The position numbers and the translations under genes are program-made. The notes under the pieces were generated by a model. It searched no databases and was not told the origin of the DNA. It saw only the letters and a list, made by a program, of their open reading frames with translations. Positions 28,373 through 38,126 of a stretch of 64,000 nucleotides of DNA are shown piece by piece. The stretch is from NCBI RefSeq assembly GCF_946187725.1, contig NZ_CAMHSK010000011.1, forward strand, positions 1 to 64,000. Reading direction: 5' to 3'. The DNA comes from an uncultured Treponema sp. Lineage in GTDB: Bacteria; Spirochaetota; Spirochaetia; Treponematales; Treponemataceae. Numbering within the stretch: position 1 is the first letter of the stretch; every line of letters starts with the position of its first letter.

Positions 28373-29803
28373 ATGGCAGAAAATGTACTTTTCAGTGACT
28401 ACTCTGCTTCCGATTACATAAAATTTGCGGAACAGAGCGCGGCATGGATAAAATCCACAAAGCAGGCAGGAAAATTCGGTGCACGATGGATTCAAAGCCC
28501 GGATTCAAAAGAAGATTTTACTGATTACCCGATGCTCACACCGAAATCCCTTTACGGTGGCTCAGCTGGAGTCGGACTTTTTTACCTTCGATTATATCAG
28601 TCGACAAAAAATGCTGAATATCTTGAGGAAGCAAAATCAGCGGCAAAAGAGATAATCGAAACCGATGAAGGGGCGGCTTTTTACGAGCGGACTTTGAATG
28701 CAAAGGCAAGCGGGGCTTCAAAACTTGTTCATGTAAAAAATATGCCTGGCTGGGCTGCAGGATACTACAACGGTCCTACTGGAAGTGCATATCTCGTGCT
28801 CAAACTTTATGAACTTACAGGTGATGAATCTTACAAAAACTATGCCGTCAAAGTTGCTGATGATTTGCTTGCGGCTGCAAAAAAATCTGATGCTGGCATT
28901 TACTGGAGCGAACAGAATGATTTGTGCGGCGATGCAGGATTCGTGACCTATCTTTCTGCAATCTACGAGCTTACAAAAGATTCAAAATATCTTGATGCAG
29001 AAAAAAGTTTCGGGAACTTCCTTTTGAGCAAAGGAAAACCTGCTCCAAAGGGCGGAACTTACTGGAATGTAGTTGATTTGACAATCATCGACTTTCCGAA
29101 AGATGTTTTCTGGGTAAATAATGCTCACGGAACAAGCGGAATCGGCTGGATTTTCACGATTCTTTACAAAACGACAAAAGACGAAAGATTTTTGAACGCG
29201 GCAAAAGAAGCTGCAAAATATATCGAAGGAATTGCGGTCGGTGACGAAAATGCTGTTCTTGTTCCATATCTCGACAGTTTGGAACGCGGTCCATCAACTG
29301 AGTTCTATTATCTGAGCACATGCCACGGACCTGCAGGAACTTCACTGCTCTTCCATGCGCTTTATAAAATCACCAGCGAAAAGCATTATCTGGATTGGGT
29401 TTTGAGGCTGAGCCGTGGAATCATTAAGGCGGGTGCACCGGAGAATTTCAGCCGCGGTTACTGGCAGAGTCAGGCTTTGTGCTGCGGAACTCCGGGCTTG
29501 CTTGAACATTTCGTTTCGGTTTACAAGCTCACGAAAAATCAGGAATTCCTTGAATATGCTAAACGGGCGGCAAAAACTGTTGTTGGGCAGTCATTTGTTC
29601 CTGATGCAGACGGTGATATTTATCATCAGAAAGCATTGCGAAGATGGAGCGGTGCATGGTGGCGAACGATTCCGACCGATGTTCACTCTTACACAGGTCT
29701 TTACATCGGAACGGCAGGAAACGCATGGTCGCTTCTTTCACTTGCGGCAGCCGAAAAGAACGAAAATCTTATCGAGCTGATTGAATACAACTATTTTAAC
29801 TAA
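28373..29803 (+). CDS. Stand-alone LanC-like (lanthionine synthetase C-like) protein
   Basis: (alpha/alpha)-barrel G-rich repeats: SLYGGSAGVGLFYL, YNGPTGSAYLVL, NNAHGTSGIGWIF, STCHGPAGTSLLF, ALCCGTPGLLEHF, YIGTAGNAWSLLSL. Confidence 0.75.
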   Translation: MAENVLFSDYSASDYIKFAEQSAAWIKSTKQAGKFGARWIQSPDSKEDFTDYPMLTPKSLYGGSAGVGLFYLRLYQSTKNAEYLEEAKSAAKEIIETDEGAAFYERTLNAKASGASKLVHVKNMPGWAAGYYNGPTGSAYLVLKLYELTGDESYKNYAVKVADDLLAAAKKSDAGIYWSEQNDLCGDAGFVTYLSAIYELTKDSKYLDAEKSFGNFLLSKGKPAPKGGTYWNVVDLTIIDFPKDVFWVNNAHGTSGIGWIFTILYKTTKDERFLNAAKEAAKYIEGIAVGDENAVLVPYLDSLERGPSTEFYYLSTCHGPAGTSLLFHALYKITSEKHYLDWVLRLSRGIIKAGAPENFSRGYWQSQALCCGTPGLLEHFVSVYKLTKNQEFLEYAKRAAKTVVGQSFVPDADGDIYHQKALRRWSGAWWRTIPTDVHSYTGLYIGTAGNAWSLLSLAAAEKNENLIELIEYNYFN

Positions 29804-29827
29804 AAAAAACATAGAGGAGAAAATATT

Positions 29828-30808
29828 ATGGCTAAAATTTACGATTCAATTACAGAACTTGTTGGGGACACACCGCTTGTCCGTCTTCATCGATATGAAA
29901 AATCTGAGAACCTTGAGGCAAACATTCTCGGAAAATTTGAGTACTTCAATCCTTCGGGCAGTGTCAAAGACCGAGCGGCATTGAACATCATCGAAGAAGC
30001 AGAAAAACGCGGCGACATTCATCCTGGAATGACTTTGATTGATTATACGAGCGGCAACACTGGAATCGGTGAGGCAACTTTCGCAAATGCAAAGGGATAT
30101 AAATTCGTTGCCGTCATTCAGCCACTTGTTTCGCAGGAACGATCGCAGATTCTCAAGGCTTTGGGAGCAGAGCTTTTGCAGGTAACGGATGTTCCGGGAT
30201 TCCCTGAGCTTTTGAAAAACGGCCTTACAATGACCGCACTCGAAAAACTCTTCAAAGATTTTGCCGCATCAAAAGGCTGGTATTACTTGAATCAGTGCGC
30301 GGACATTAATAACTCGCTTGCTCATGTAAAATCAACTGGTCCTGAGATTTGGGAAGCAACAGGCGGAAAAGTCGATTATGTTGTTCAGCTCGTAGGAACA
30401 GGCGGCACGCTTTCAGGCCTTTCAAAATACTTCCGTGAGAAAAATCCAAATGTAAAGATTATCGGAGCACAGCCTGCCGAACAGTCAAAGAAAAACCCTA
30501 ACTTCCCGGAGCGAAACACAATCGACGGTGTTTTGAACTTTGACGGCGTTCCACAGGAAAATTATCCGCCACTTTTCACAAGTTTCGACACCAAATACGA
30601 TGAATGTTTCAATGTCGTTGCCGAAGACGCTTATGAGACAGGCCGAAAACTCGTAAAACAGGAAGGATTCTTCGTTGGCCAGTCAGCAGGCGCGGCCCTT
30701 TGGACAGCAACCCAAATTGCAAAACGCCCGGAAGCAAAAGGCAAGAACATCATCGTGATTCTCGCCGACAACGCGTTCAAATATCTTTCAACAAATATGT
30801 ATAAATAA
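29828..30808 (+). CDS. Second cysteine synthase family protein (PLP)
   Basis: VGDTPLVRLHRYE, NPSGSVKDRAALN, DYTSGNTGIGEA, VGTGGTLSGLSKYF. Confidence 0.88.
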   Translation: MAKIYDSITELVGDTPLVRLHRYEKSENLEANILGKFEYFNPSGSVKDRAALNIIEEAEKRGDIHPGMTLIDYTSGNTGIGEATFANAKGYKFVAVIQPLVSQERSQILKALGAELLQVTDVPGFPELLKNGLTMTALEKLFKDFAASKGWYYLNQCADINNSLAHVKSTGPEIWEATGGKVDYVVQLVGTGGTLSGLSKYFREKNPNVKIIGAQPAEQSKKNPNFPERNTIDGVLNFDGVPQENYPPLFTSFDTKYDECFNVVAEDAYETGRKLVKQEGFFVGQSAGAALWTATQIAKRPEAKGKNIIVILADNAFKYLSTNMYK

Positions 30809-30857
30809 CGAAAAAGGGGGAACGGCACCTTTCAAAGCAAGGTTCCTTTCCCCCTTT
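30808..30857 (+). terminator. Probable terminator
   Basis: AAAGGGGGAAC...GTTCCTTTCCCCCTTTC inverted repeat. Confidence 0.5.
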
Positions 30858-30897
30858 CAATCCCCTAATCTTCCAAAGTTAAAAATGAGGTGCGAAT

Positions 30898-32073
30898 ATG
30901 TCTTTATCCTTTGAATCCAAATGTCTTCACATAGAAGATGAATCCGCTCCCGCGGGTGGTATAACTGCAGGGCACTGTACTCACTATGGTGCGATAAGTT
31001 TCCCGATTTATCAGACTGCAACTTACGCTCATCCCGCTGTCGGTCAGAGCACAGGCTTTGATTACAGCCGTCTGCAAAATCCGACAAGAGAGCATCTTGA
31101 AAAAGTAATTGCCCAACTCGAAGGAGGAATAGACGCATTCGCACTTTCAAGCGGAATGGCCGCTATCACTTTGCTTATGGAGCTTTTTTCACCGGGTGAC
31201 CACATAATTGCAGATTCAGACCTTTACGGAGGTTCAATCCGCCTGTTTGACAATGTATCAAAAAAAAATGGAATTCAGTTCACCCGCCAAAATATTGCAG
31301 AACTTGGCGAATCAGAATTGGAAAGTCTTGTCACATCAAAAACAAAGGCAATCTATATCGAAACCCCGACAAACCCGATGATGAATGTTACCGACATTGC
31401 AAAAACAGCGGAAATTGCAAAGAAACACGGACTTCTTTTAATAGTAGACAATACATTTATGTCCCCATATTTTCAGAATCCACTTGCACTCGGTGCCGAC
31501 ATCGTGGTTCATTCAGGTACAAAATATCTGGCTGGCCACAATGACACCCTTGCAGGCTTCATAGTGACAAATCGGCCGGACATTCAGGAAAAACTTCGCT
31601 TCCTCATAAAAACCACGGGAGCAGGCCTTTCACCTTTTGACAGCTGGCTCACCCTGCGCGGAATCAAGACGCTCGCAATCCGCATGGAAAAGGCACAGCA
31701 AAACGCTGTAAAAATCGTTGAATGGCTCAAAAATCAAAAGGAAGTCACAAAAGTCCTGTATCCGGGGCTTCCAGAACATCCGGGCTTTGAAATTCAAAAA
31801 AAGCAAGCCCGTGGATTCGGCGCGATGATTACATTCAATGTCACCGATGAAGCAAAGGCCAAGTCAATTTTGAACAAGGTCAAGCTGATTCAGTTTGCAG
31901 AAAGTCTCGGTGGAGTGGAAACGCTCATCACCTATCCGGTAACGCAAACTCACGCAGATGTTCCTGAAGAAATCCGTCTCAAAAACGGAATCACAACCTC
32001 AACGCTCCGACTTTCAACAGGCATTGAAAATCCAGACGATTTAATAGAAGATTTAAGGCAGGCAATAAAGTAA
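30898..32073 (+). CDS. Cys/Met metabolism PLP enzyme (cystathionine gamma-synthase/lyase or O-acetylhomoserine sulfhydrylase family)
   Basis: YSRLQNPTREHLEK, SSGMAAITLLMELF, GTKYLAGHNDTLAGF, LSTGIENPDDLIEDL. Confidence 0.85.
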   Translation: MSLSFESKCLHIEDESAPAGGITAGHCTHYGAISFPIYQTATYAHPAVGQSTGFDYSRLQNPTREHLEKVIAQLEGGIDAFALSSGMAAITLLMELFSPGDHIIADSDLYGGSIRLFDNVSKKNGIQFTRQNIAELGESELESLVTSKTKAIYIETPTNPMMNVTDIAKTAEIAKKHGLLLIVDNTFMSPYFQNPLALGADIVVHSGTKYLAGHNDTLAGFIVTNRPDIQEKLRFLIKTTGAGLSPFDSWLTLRGIKTLAIRMEKAQQNAVKIVEWLKNQKEVTKVLYPGLPEHPGFEIQKKQARGFGAMITFNVTDEAKAKSILNKVKLIQFAESLGGVETLITYPVTQTHADVPEEIRLKNGITTSTLRLSTGIENPDDLIEDLRQAIK

Positions 32074-32107
32074 AGGGGAAAGCCTTAAAACCCAAAAGGA
32101 GAATCAA

Positions 32108-33274
32108 ATGTACGATTTCAACAAAATTACAGACCGTCATAACACCAACGCGATAAAATTCGACCTTGCAGTTGCACGCGGAAAGCCCGCCGATGTACTT
32201 CCTCTTTGGGTTGCCGACATGGACTTTCCTACTTCGCCAGCAATTATTGAAGCACTTCATTCTAAAGTAAATCACGGAATTTTCGGATATTCTGTTCCTG
32301 ATGAGCGATTTTATGACGCCGTCAAAAAATGGCAGAAAACAGAGCACGATTTTGAAATCAACAGAAACTGGGTTGTGACCACACCGGGAGTCGTTTTTGC
32401 AATCGCCACGGCAATCAGGGCCTTTACAAATGAAGGGGATGCCGTAATCATTCAGACTCCGGTTTACTATCCATTCAAGAACATGATTGAAGCAAATAAC
32501 CGTAAACTCGTCACATCTTCGCTTTTTGAAAAAGACGGCAAGTGGCAAATCGATTTTGATGACTTTGAGCGAAAAATCGAAGAAAACGCCGTAAAGCTCT
32601 TCATTTTATGCAGCCCGCACAATCCAGTCGGCAGAGTCTGGACGCGCGAAGAACTGACCCGTCTTTCAGAAATCTGCCTTAAGCACAATGTTCTTGTTTT
32701 TGCCGATGAAATTCACAACGATTTTGTATTTGAGCCGAACAAGCACACAGTTTTTTCGACGATTTCTAAAGAGACCGCATTGAATTGTATCGTCTCTACT
32801 TCCGCGAGCAAAACTTTCAACCTTGCGGGCCTTCAGTTCTCAATCAATTTCATTCAGAATCCTCAGTTAAAAAGAAAATTCCATGATGAACGCGACAAAA
32901 CCGGCTACGATGAACCGAGTCTTATGGGATTCGTTGCAACGCAGGCAGCTTATGAACAGGGCAAAGAATGGCTTACCGAACTGAAAGCACACCTTGTATC
33001 AAATCTTGATTTTGTACGGAAATTTGTTAAAGAAAATCTCCAAAAAGCACGGTTGATTGAACCAGAAGGAACTTATCTTCTGTGGCTGGATTTTTCGGCT
33101 TACGGGTATTCAGATGCTGAACTCGATGATTTAATCGTAAATAAGGCAAAAGTCTGGCTTGACCGTGGAACGATGTTTGGAGCGGAAGGAAATTGCTATC
33201 AGAGAATCAACATAGCAACTCCCCTCCCGATTTTAAAAGAAGCCCTCGAAAGAATATCGAAGGCTTTATCGTAA
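32108..33274 (+). CDS. MalY/PatB-type aminotransferase / cystathionine beta-lyase
   Basis: LPLWVADMDFPTSPAI, CSPHNPVGRVW, FADEIHNDFVF, STSASKTFNLAGLQ. Confidence 0.88.
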   Translation: MYDFNKITDRHNTNAIKFDLAVARGKPADVLPLWVADMDFPTSPAIIEALHSKVNHGIFGYSVPDERFYDAVKKWQKTEHDFEINRNWVVTTPGVVFAIATAIRAFTNEGDAVIIQTPVYYPFKNMIEANNRKLVTSSLFEKDGKWQIDFDDFERKIEENAVKLFILCSPHNPVGRVWTREELTRLSEICLKHNVLVFADEIHNDFVFEPNKHTVFSTISKETALNCIVSTSASKTFNLAGLQFSINFIQNPQLKRKFHDERDKTGYDEPSLMGFVATQAAYEQGKEWLTELKAHLVSNLDFVRKFVKENLQKARLIEPEGTYLLWLDFSAYGYSDAELDDLIVNKAKVWLDRGTMFGAEGNCYQRINIATPLPILKEALERISKALS

Positions 33275-33278
33275 AAAA

Positions 33279-34460
33279 CTATTCGCTTAAAAGAACATCT
33301 TTGAGAATCGCAAGGCCCTCATCGATTTCTTTGTAAGAAATGTTGAGTGGCGGCACGATTCTGAGAGTGTTTGCACCGGCTGTTGAGGTAAGAAGCCCCT
33401 TTGCAAGAAGCTTTTTCTCAACCTCAACAGCAACGGCTCCGTTAATCATATCAACGCCAATCATCAGACCCTTTCCACGGATTTCGCCAACGCATTTTGC
33501 CCCGAAAGAAGCAATGGTCTTCCGCATATATTCGCCTTTTTCAACGACTGATTCAAGGAATCCCGGTTTTGTAAGCTCTTTAAGAACGACAAGACCTGCG
33601 GCACAAGCCAATGGGTTTCCACCGAATGTTGACTGATGATCACCAGCCTTGAACACATCAGCTGCCTTTCCGCGAATCAAAATACCACCGAACGGCACGC
33701 CACCGGCGACGCCTTTCGCAAAAGAAACAACTTCCGGCTCAAAATCAAGTGCATCGCTTGCAAGCAAAGTGCCTGTGCGGCCAAAACCAGTCTGAACTTC
33801 ATCGGCCATTACGATTGCACCAGCTTTTCGGGCAGCATCTGCAGCAGCTTTTGCCCATTCAGCATCAACGATGTTTACACCACCCTCGCCCTGAACGCAT
33901 TCAATCATAAGGGCTGCAGTTGTGTCATCGAAAGCCGTTTTAATTGCTTCCCAGTCGTTTGCTTTGATAGTCTTAAAGCAGTCAACATAAGGAGCAAAGC
34001 AGGCAGGATGGAATTTGTCCTGACCTGTTGCAGTCAGAGTTGCCAAAGTGCGGCCATGGAAAGAACTTTCCAAAGTGTAGATTACGCGGCGTTTTTCTCC
34101 ACCATTGAGATAGCCGTATTTTCGAGCCAGTTTGATTGCAGCTTCATTTCCTTCTGCACCAGAATTTCCGAAGTAAACGGCATCAAAGCCTGTCTGTCCG
34201 AGAAGTTCTGTTGCATACTCGATTCCGACATCACTCGTAAAATAATTGCAGACATGAATCTGCTTTTTTGCCTGTTCAGAAATGGCCTTTACGAGAGGCT
34301 TAAAATTGTGACCGAGGCAGTTGACGGCAATTCCCGCCAGAAAATCAATGTATTTTTTGCCGTTGATGTCGTAGCAGGTTGAGCCTTTACCCTTTACCAT
34401 TGTGACATCGAACGAGCCGTAATTATTTACAACAATTTTTGAACCCATAATTTTCTCCAA
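33279..34460 (-). CDS. argD: Acetylornithine aminotransferase
   Basis: Class-III aminotransferase motifs; adjacent to argB and argJ. Confidence 0.9.
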   Translation of the reverse strand: MEKIMGSKIVVNNYGSFDVTMVKGKGSTCYDINGKKYIDFLAGIAVNCLGHNFKPLVKAISEQAKKQIHVCNYFTSDVGIEYATELLGQTGFDAVYFGNSGAEGNEAAIKLARKYGYLNGGEKRRVIYTLESSFHGRTLATLTATGQDKFHPACFAPYVDCFKTIKANDWEAIKTAFDDTTAALMIECVQGEGGVNIVDAEWAKAAADAARKAGAIVMADEVQTGFGRTGTLLASDALDFEPEVVSFAKGVAGGVPFGGILIRGKAADVFKAGDHQSTFGGNPLACAAGLVVLKELTKPGFLESVVEKGEYMRKTIASFGAKCVGEIRGKGLMIGVDMINGAVAVEVEKKLLAKGLLTSTAGANTLRIVPPLNISYKEIDEGLAILKDVLLSE

Positions 34461-34464
34461 GATT

Positions 34465-35373
34465 TTAGTAAATCATCGTGCCAATACCACGGTCACTGAA
34501 CATCTCGATAAGAAGCGAATGTGGTACGCGGCCGTCGATGATGTGGGTGCGTGGAACACCGCCTTTTCGCGCCATCATGCAGCACTCGATTTTTGGAATC
34601 ATTCCGCCAGCGATTGTGCCGTCATCAAAGTATTTCTGAACATCTTCAATGTGAATCCGCTGAATCAATGATTTTGGATCGTTTATGTCACGGAGCACGC
34701 CCGGAACATTCGTGAGCTGAACGAATTTTTCGGCCTGCAAGGCAATTGCAAGTTTAGCTGCGGCTGTATCAGCATTGATGTTGTAACGGGCACTGTCACC
34801 AGATTCTCCAAGCGCAACAGTTGAAACGACAGGAATAAAGCCCTTGTCCAAAAGCGACTGAACGATTTCAGGATGAACTTCGGTTACTTCACCGACAAAG
34901 CCCAAATCAGCGCCGTCTTTATCAATCTTCTTTGCACGGAGCAAGCCTGAATCAACGCCCGAAAGACCGACTGCCTTTCCGCCTTCCTGAAGGATAAGAC
35001 CAACAATGTCCTTGTTGAGTTTACCAGTCAAAACCATCTGAACGATTTCCATTGTTTCGGCATCGGTGTATCGAAGACCATTGATGAATTTTGATTCCTT
35101 TCCAACGCGCTCAAGCATGTTGTTGATTTCAGGACCGCCGCCATGCACGAGCACGACCTTGATTCCGATTGTATTCAAAAGAACCAAATCCTTCATTACT
35201 GCGGCTTTGAGTTCTTCATTGAGCATGGCATTTCCGCCATATTTTACAACGACAGTTTTTCCAACCCAATGGCGGAAATAAGGCAAAACCTGCACCAGAA
35301 CATCCGACCAGTGAGCGTTGTCAACACGCGGATCAATTTTCTCACGAGTTTCGTTTTCATTATTTTCAGACAT
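34465..35373 (-). CDS. argB: Acetylglutamate kinase
   Basis: VVKYGGNAM, VLVHGGGPEI, NVPGVL, GTIAGGMIPKIECC. Confidence 0.93.
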   Translation of the reverse strand: MSENNENETREKIDPRVDNAHWSDVLVQVLPYFRHWVGKTVVVKYGGNAMLNEELKAAVMKDLVLLNTIGIKVVLVHGGGPEINNMLERVGKESKFINGLRYTDAETMEIVQMVLTGKLNKDIVGLILQEGGKAVGLSGVDSGLLRAKKIDKDGADLGFVGEVTEVHPEIVQSLLDKGFIPVVSTVALGESGDSARYNINADTAAAKLAIALQAEKFVQLTNVPGVLRDINDPKSLIQRIHIEDVQKYFDDGTIAGGMIPKIECCMMARKGGVPRTHIIDGRVPHSLLIEMFSDRGIGTMIY

Positions 35374-35382
35374 AATTTTCTC

Positions 35383-36660
35383 CTAAGTTCGATAATCTCC
35401 GTTGATTTTTACATAATCGTATGTGAGGTCACAGCCCCATGCGGTGCCTTTGGCATTTCCGTCTTCAAGTTCAACGAGGATGTCAACAGCTTCTTCGGTG
35501 AGAATTTTCTTTGCCAAGTCTTCATCGAAATTGAGCGGAACTCCGTGCTCGAACACTTTAATAGAAGATTCTTTACCACCGTTCTGACTTCCGTCCTCGA
35601 AATAGCGTTTTGCACCTTCGCGGCTCAAGAATGAAACCGAAGTTTTTTCTGGTGTGAAGAAGAATCCTGAATAGCCCATTGCGTCCAAGATTCGGCCCCA
35701 GTTTGCGTCAGCACCAAAGAATGCGGCTTTTACGAGATTTGAGCAGATTACGGCTTTTGCAAGACCACGGGCATTCTCTACAGTGTCAGCACCGACTACA
35801 TTACAGGTGACAAGGCGGGTTGCACCTTCACCGTCAGCGGCGATTTTCTTTGCCATCTGGGTGTTGAGTGCGTTCAAAGCCTCAACGAAAGCGTCAAAAT
35901 CAGCTCCTTCGCCAGTGATTTCAGCGTTTCCGGCCATTCCGTTTGCAAGAATAAGAAGAGAATCGTTTGTTGAAGTGTCACCGTCGATTGAAACGCAGTT
36001 GTAAGTGCCTGCCGCAGAAATTCGGAGTGCCTTTTCGAGCATTTCTGAAGAAATTGCACAGTCAGTCGTGATGAAGCCGAGCATTGTTCCCAAATTGATG
36101 TGAATCATGCCGCTGCCTTTAGCCATTGTTCCCATGCGGACAGTTTTGCCGCCAATCTGAGTTTCAAGGGCAACTTCTTTATACTGAGTGTCAGTCGTCA
36201 TGATTGCGATTCGGGCTTCCTTGTGGCCTTCTTTTGAAAGACCGTCAGCAAGCTTGTCCAGACCGTTAAGGATTTTATCAACAGGAAGCTGCTGACCGAT
36301 TACACCAGTCGAAAGAACGAGAACATCATCGGAATTAATGTTCATTTTTGCTGCGACTGCAACAGCCTCTTTATTTGCGTTGTCATAACCTTCTTTTCCA
36401 GTACAGGCATTTGCGTTTCCAGAGTTGGCGATTATGGCCTGAGCCTTGCCGTTTGCAATGTGATCACGAGTAAGTTTAACACACTCTGCCTTTACCCGGT
36501 TCTGTGTGAATACGCCGGCTGCATTGCAGACCTTTTCGCTGAAAATAAGAGCCGTGTCGTTAGTCGTTCGGCTTGATTTGATTTTGTTCAAAACACCGTT
36601 TGCAGTGAATCCCTGGGCTGCAGTAACGCCGCCGTCAATGAAATTACAAGAAAATGCCAT
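35383..36660 (-). CDS. argJ: Bifunctional glutamate N-acetyltransferase/ornithine acetyltransferase
   Basis: MAKGSGMIHINLGTMLGFITTD, the ArgJ autoproteolysis-type region, and operon context. Confidence 0.93.
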   Translation of the reverse strand: MAFSCNFIDGGVTAAQGFTANGVLNKIKSSRTTNDTALIFSEKVCNAAGVFTQNRVKAECVKLTRDHIANGKAQAIIANSGNANACTGKEGYDNANKEAVAVAAKMNINSDDVLVLSTGVIGQQLPVDKILNGLDKLADGLSKEGHKEARIAIMTTDTQYKEVALETQIGGKTVRMGTMAKGSGMIHINLGTMLGFITTDCAISSEMLEKALRISAAGTYNCVSIDGDTSTNDSLLILANGMAGNAEITGEGADFDAFVEALNALNTQMAKKIAADGEGATRLVTCNVVGADTVENARGLAKAVICSNLVKAAFFGADANWGRILDAMGYSGFFFTPEKTSVSFLSREGAKRYFEDGSQNGGKESSIKVFEHGVPLNFDEDLAKKILTEEAVDILVELEDGNAKGTAWGCDLTYDYVKINGDYRT

Positions 36661-36684
36661 AATTTTCTCCTGTATGCAAAAAAA

Positions 36685-36754
36685 AATGAATATTTATGCA
36701 AATTTATTACATAAATATTCATTAAGTATACGATAATGTGAATAAATATTCAAG
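36685..36754 (-). promoter_or_regulatory. Three ARG-box-like ArgR operators over the argJBD promoter
   Basis: AATGAATATTTATGCA (36685-36700), TACATAAATATTCATT (36708-36723), TGTGAATAAATATTCAAG (36737-36754); - strand TTGAAT-N17-TATACT. Confidence 0.75.
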
Positions 36755-36771
36755 GTGAATGAGAGACAGCC

Positions 36772-37710
36772 TTATTCCTGTGATTCAATCACAACATCTT
36801 CTTTTTTGACTTTCTGCCAGTCAAAGGCACTTACGGCCTCTTCAAGCGACAGTTTCTCTTCTTTTTCGAGGCAGCCGCAGAGAAATAGGATTTTTCCAAT
36901 CAATTGTTCACTGGTAAAATTCTCTCGCAAAAAGCCCATGTCAGTGTCCTTGTCACGCTTGGAAAGACGGCGACCGTCAGCACTCAGCAAAAGAGGAAGA
37001 TGAAAAAATTGCGGGAGCTGATGGAAATCGAGTTTTTCATAAAGATAAAGCTGATTGAAGGTCGAAGAAATCAAATCCCGGCCGCGAACAACCTGATTCA
37101 CGCCCATAAGAGCATCATCAACCACGACGGCAAGCTGATATGAAAAGTTTCCGTCAGAACGGCGGATTATAAAGTCGCCCAAATCACGAGAGAGGTCGCA
37201 ATTCTGATTTCCATAATGGCCGTCAAAAAAAGAACAAGTCCTGTCTTCAACAATGATTCTTTTTGCCGGAAGACGCACACTGTATAAAAGAGATTTTTCG
37301 GATTCTGAAAGGTTGCGGCACTTCCCTGAATAGACTGATTTTCCGTCACTTGCGTGCGGCGCTGATGATGAAAGCAAATCGGCACGAGTGCAAAAACAAT
37401 CGTAAACAAGGCCTTTTTCACAAAGCAAATCGAAAGCTCTTATATAGAAAGAATCGCGATTCGACTGGTAAAACTCGCCGGAAAGTCCACCCTCGCTCGC
37501 TGAAAAATTATCCCATTTGAGGCCGAGCCAGAGCAAATCTTCAATAAGCTGAGAGGAATACTCTTTTTTACAGCGCTGACGGTCAAGATCTTCGATTCGT
37601 AAAATCCACTCGCCGCCAGTTTTTTTTGCAGAAAGATATGAAAGCAAGGCAGAATACACATTTCCCAAGTGCATTCGCCCGCTTGGAGAAGGAGCAAAGC
37701 GTCCACGCAT
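36772..37710 (-). CDS. gluQ: Glutamyl-Q tRNA(Asp) synthetase
   Basis: RFAPSPSGRMHLGNVYSALLSYLSAK, RIEDLD; short GluRS paralogue. Confidence 0.88.
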   Translation of the reverse strand: MRGRFAPSPSGRMHLGNVYSALLSYLSAKKTGGEWILRIEDLDRQRCKKEYSSQLIEDLLWLGLKWDNFSASEGGLSGEFYQSNRDSFYIRAFDLLCEKGLVYDCFCTRADLLSSSAPHASDGKSVYSGKCRNLSESEKSLLYSVRLPAKRIIVEDRTCSFFDGHYGNQNCDLSRDLGDFIIRRSDGNFSYQLAVVVDDALMGVNQVVRGRDLISSTFNQLYLYEKLDFHQLPQFFHLPLLLSADGRRLSKRDKDTDMGFLRENFTSEQLIGKILFLCGCLEKEEKLSLEEAVSAFDWQKVKKEDVVIESQE

Positions 37711-38018
37711 TATTTTGAACTTTTTCCGTGAACTTTTTCGACTTCATCAAAGAACTTAGAACCGCCCTTTCCTCTTCCACGGTGAGGTCCAAGAACTTTT
37801 GACTGAACTTCGCCAGTTTTTTTCATTGAAGTCGCCATTCCCTTTCCAGGAACAGAAAGACGGTTGTAATTCATCTCATACATGACAGGATTTGATTCAC
37901 TGAATTTGAAGATTTTGTTTGAACCGATTAGAAAAGAAAAAACCGCTGCAATCACGAGCAAAATCGAAACGCTCTTAACATTCTGAACGATTTTAGATTC
38001 ATCAATAACGATAGTCAT
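37710..38018 (-). CDS. Hypothetical membrane-anchored protein
   Basis: Small ORF with one TM; start MTIVIDESK preferred. Confidence 0.5.
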   Translation of the reverse strand: MTIVIDESKIVQNVKSVSILLVIAAVFSFLIGSNKIFKFSESNPVMYEMNYNRLSVPGKGMATSMKKTGEVQSKVLGPHRGRGKGGSKFFDEVEKVHGKSSK

Positions 38019-38126
38019 TTTATCCCCCTTGCGCATTAAACGCCCCAATAAAAATCACCCGTTTATATTTTCGGAAAGTTTTTGGCACTTCTTTATTTTT
38101 CATTTCCATTATAGAATAATCACAAT

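Noticed and set aside
28373-29803. Lanthipeptide biosynthetic cluster
   Set aside because: No precursor peptide, LanB/LanM dehydratase or peptidase-exporter found nearby
33636-34382. 248-aa forward ORF inside argD
   Set aside because: Antisense shadow of argD; Cys/Ser/Phe-rich composition, no start context
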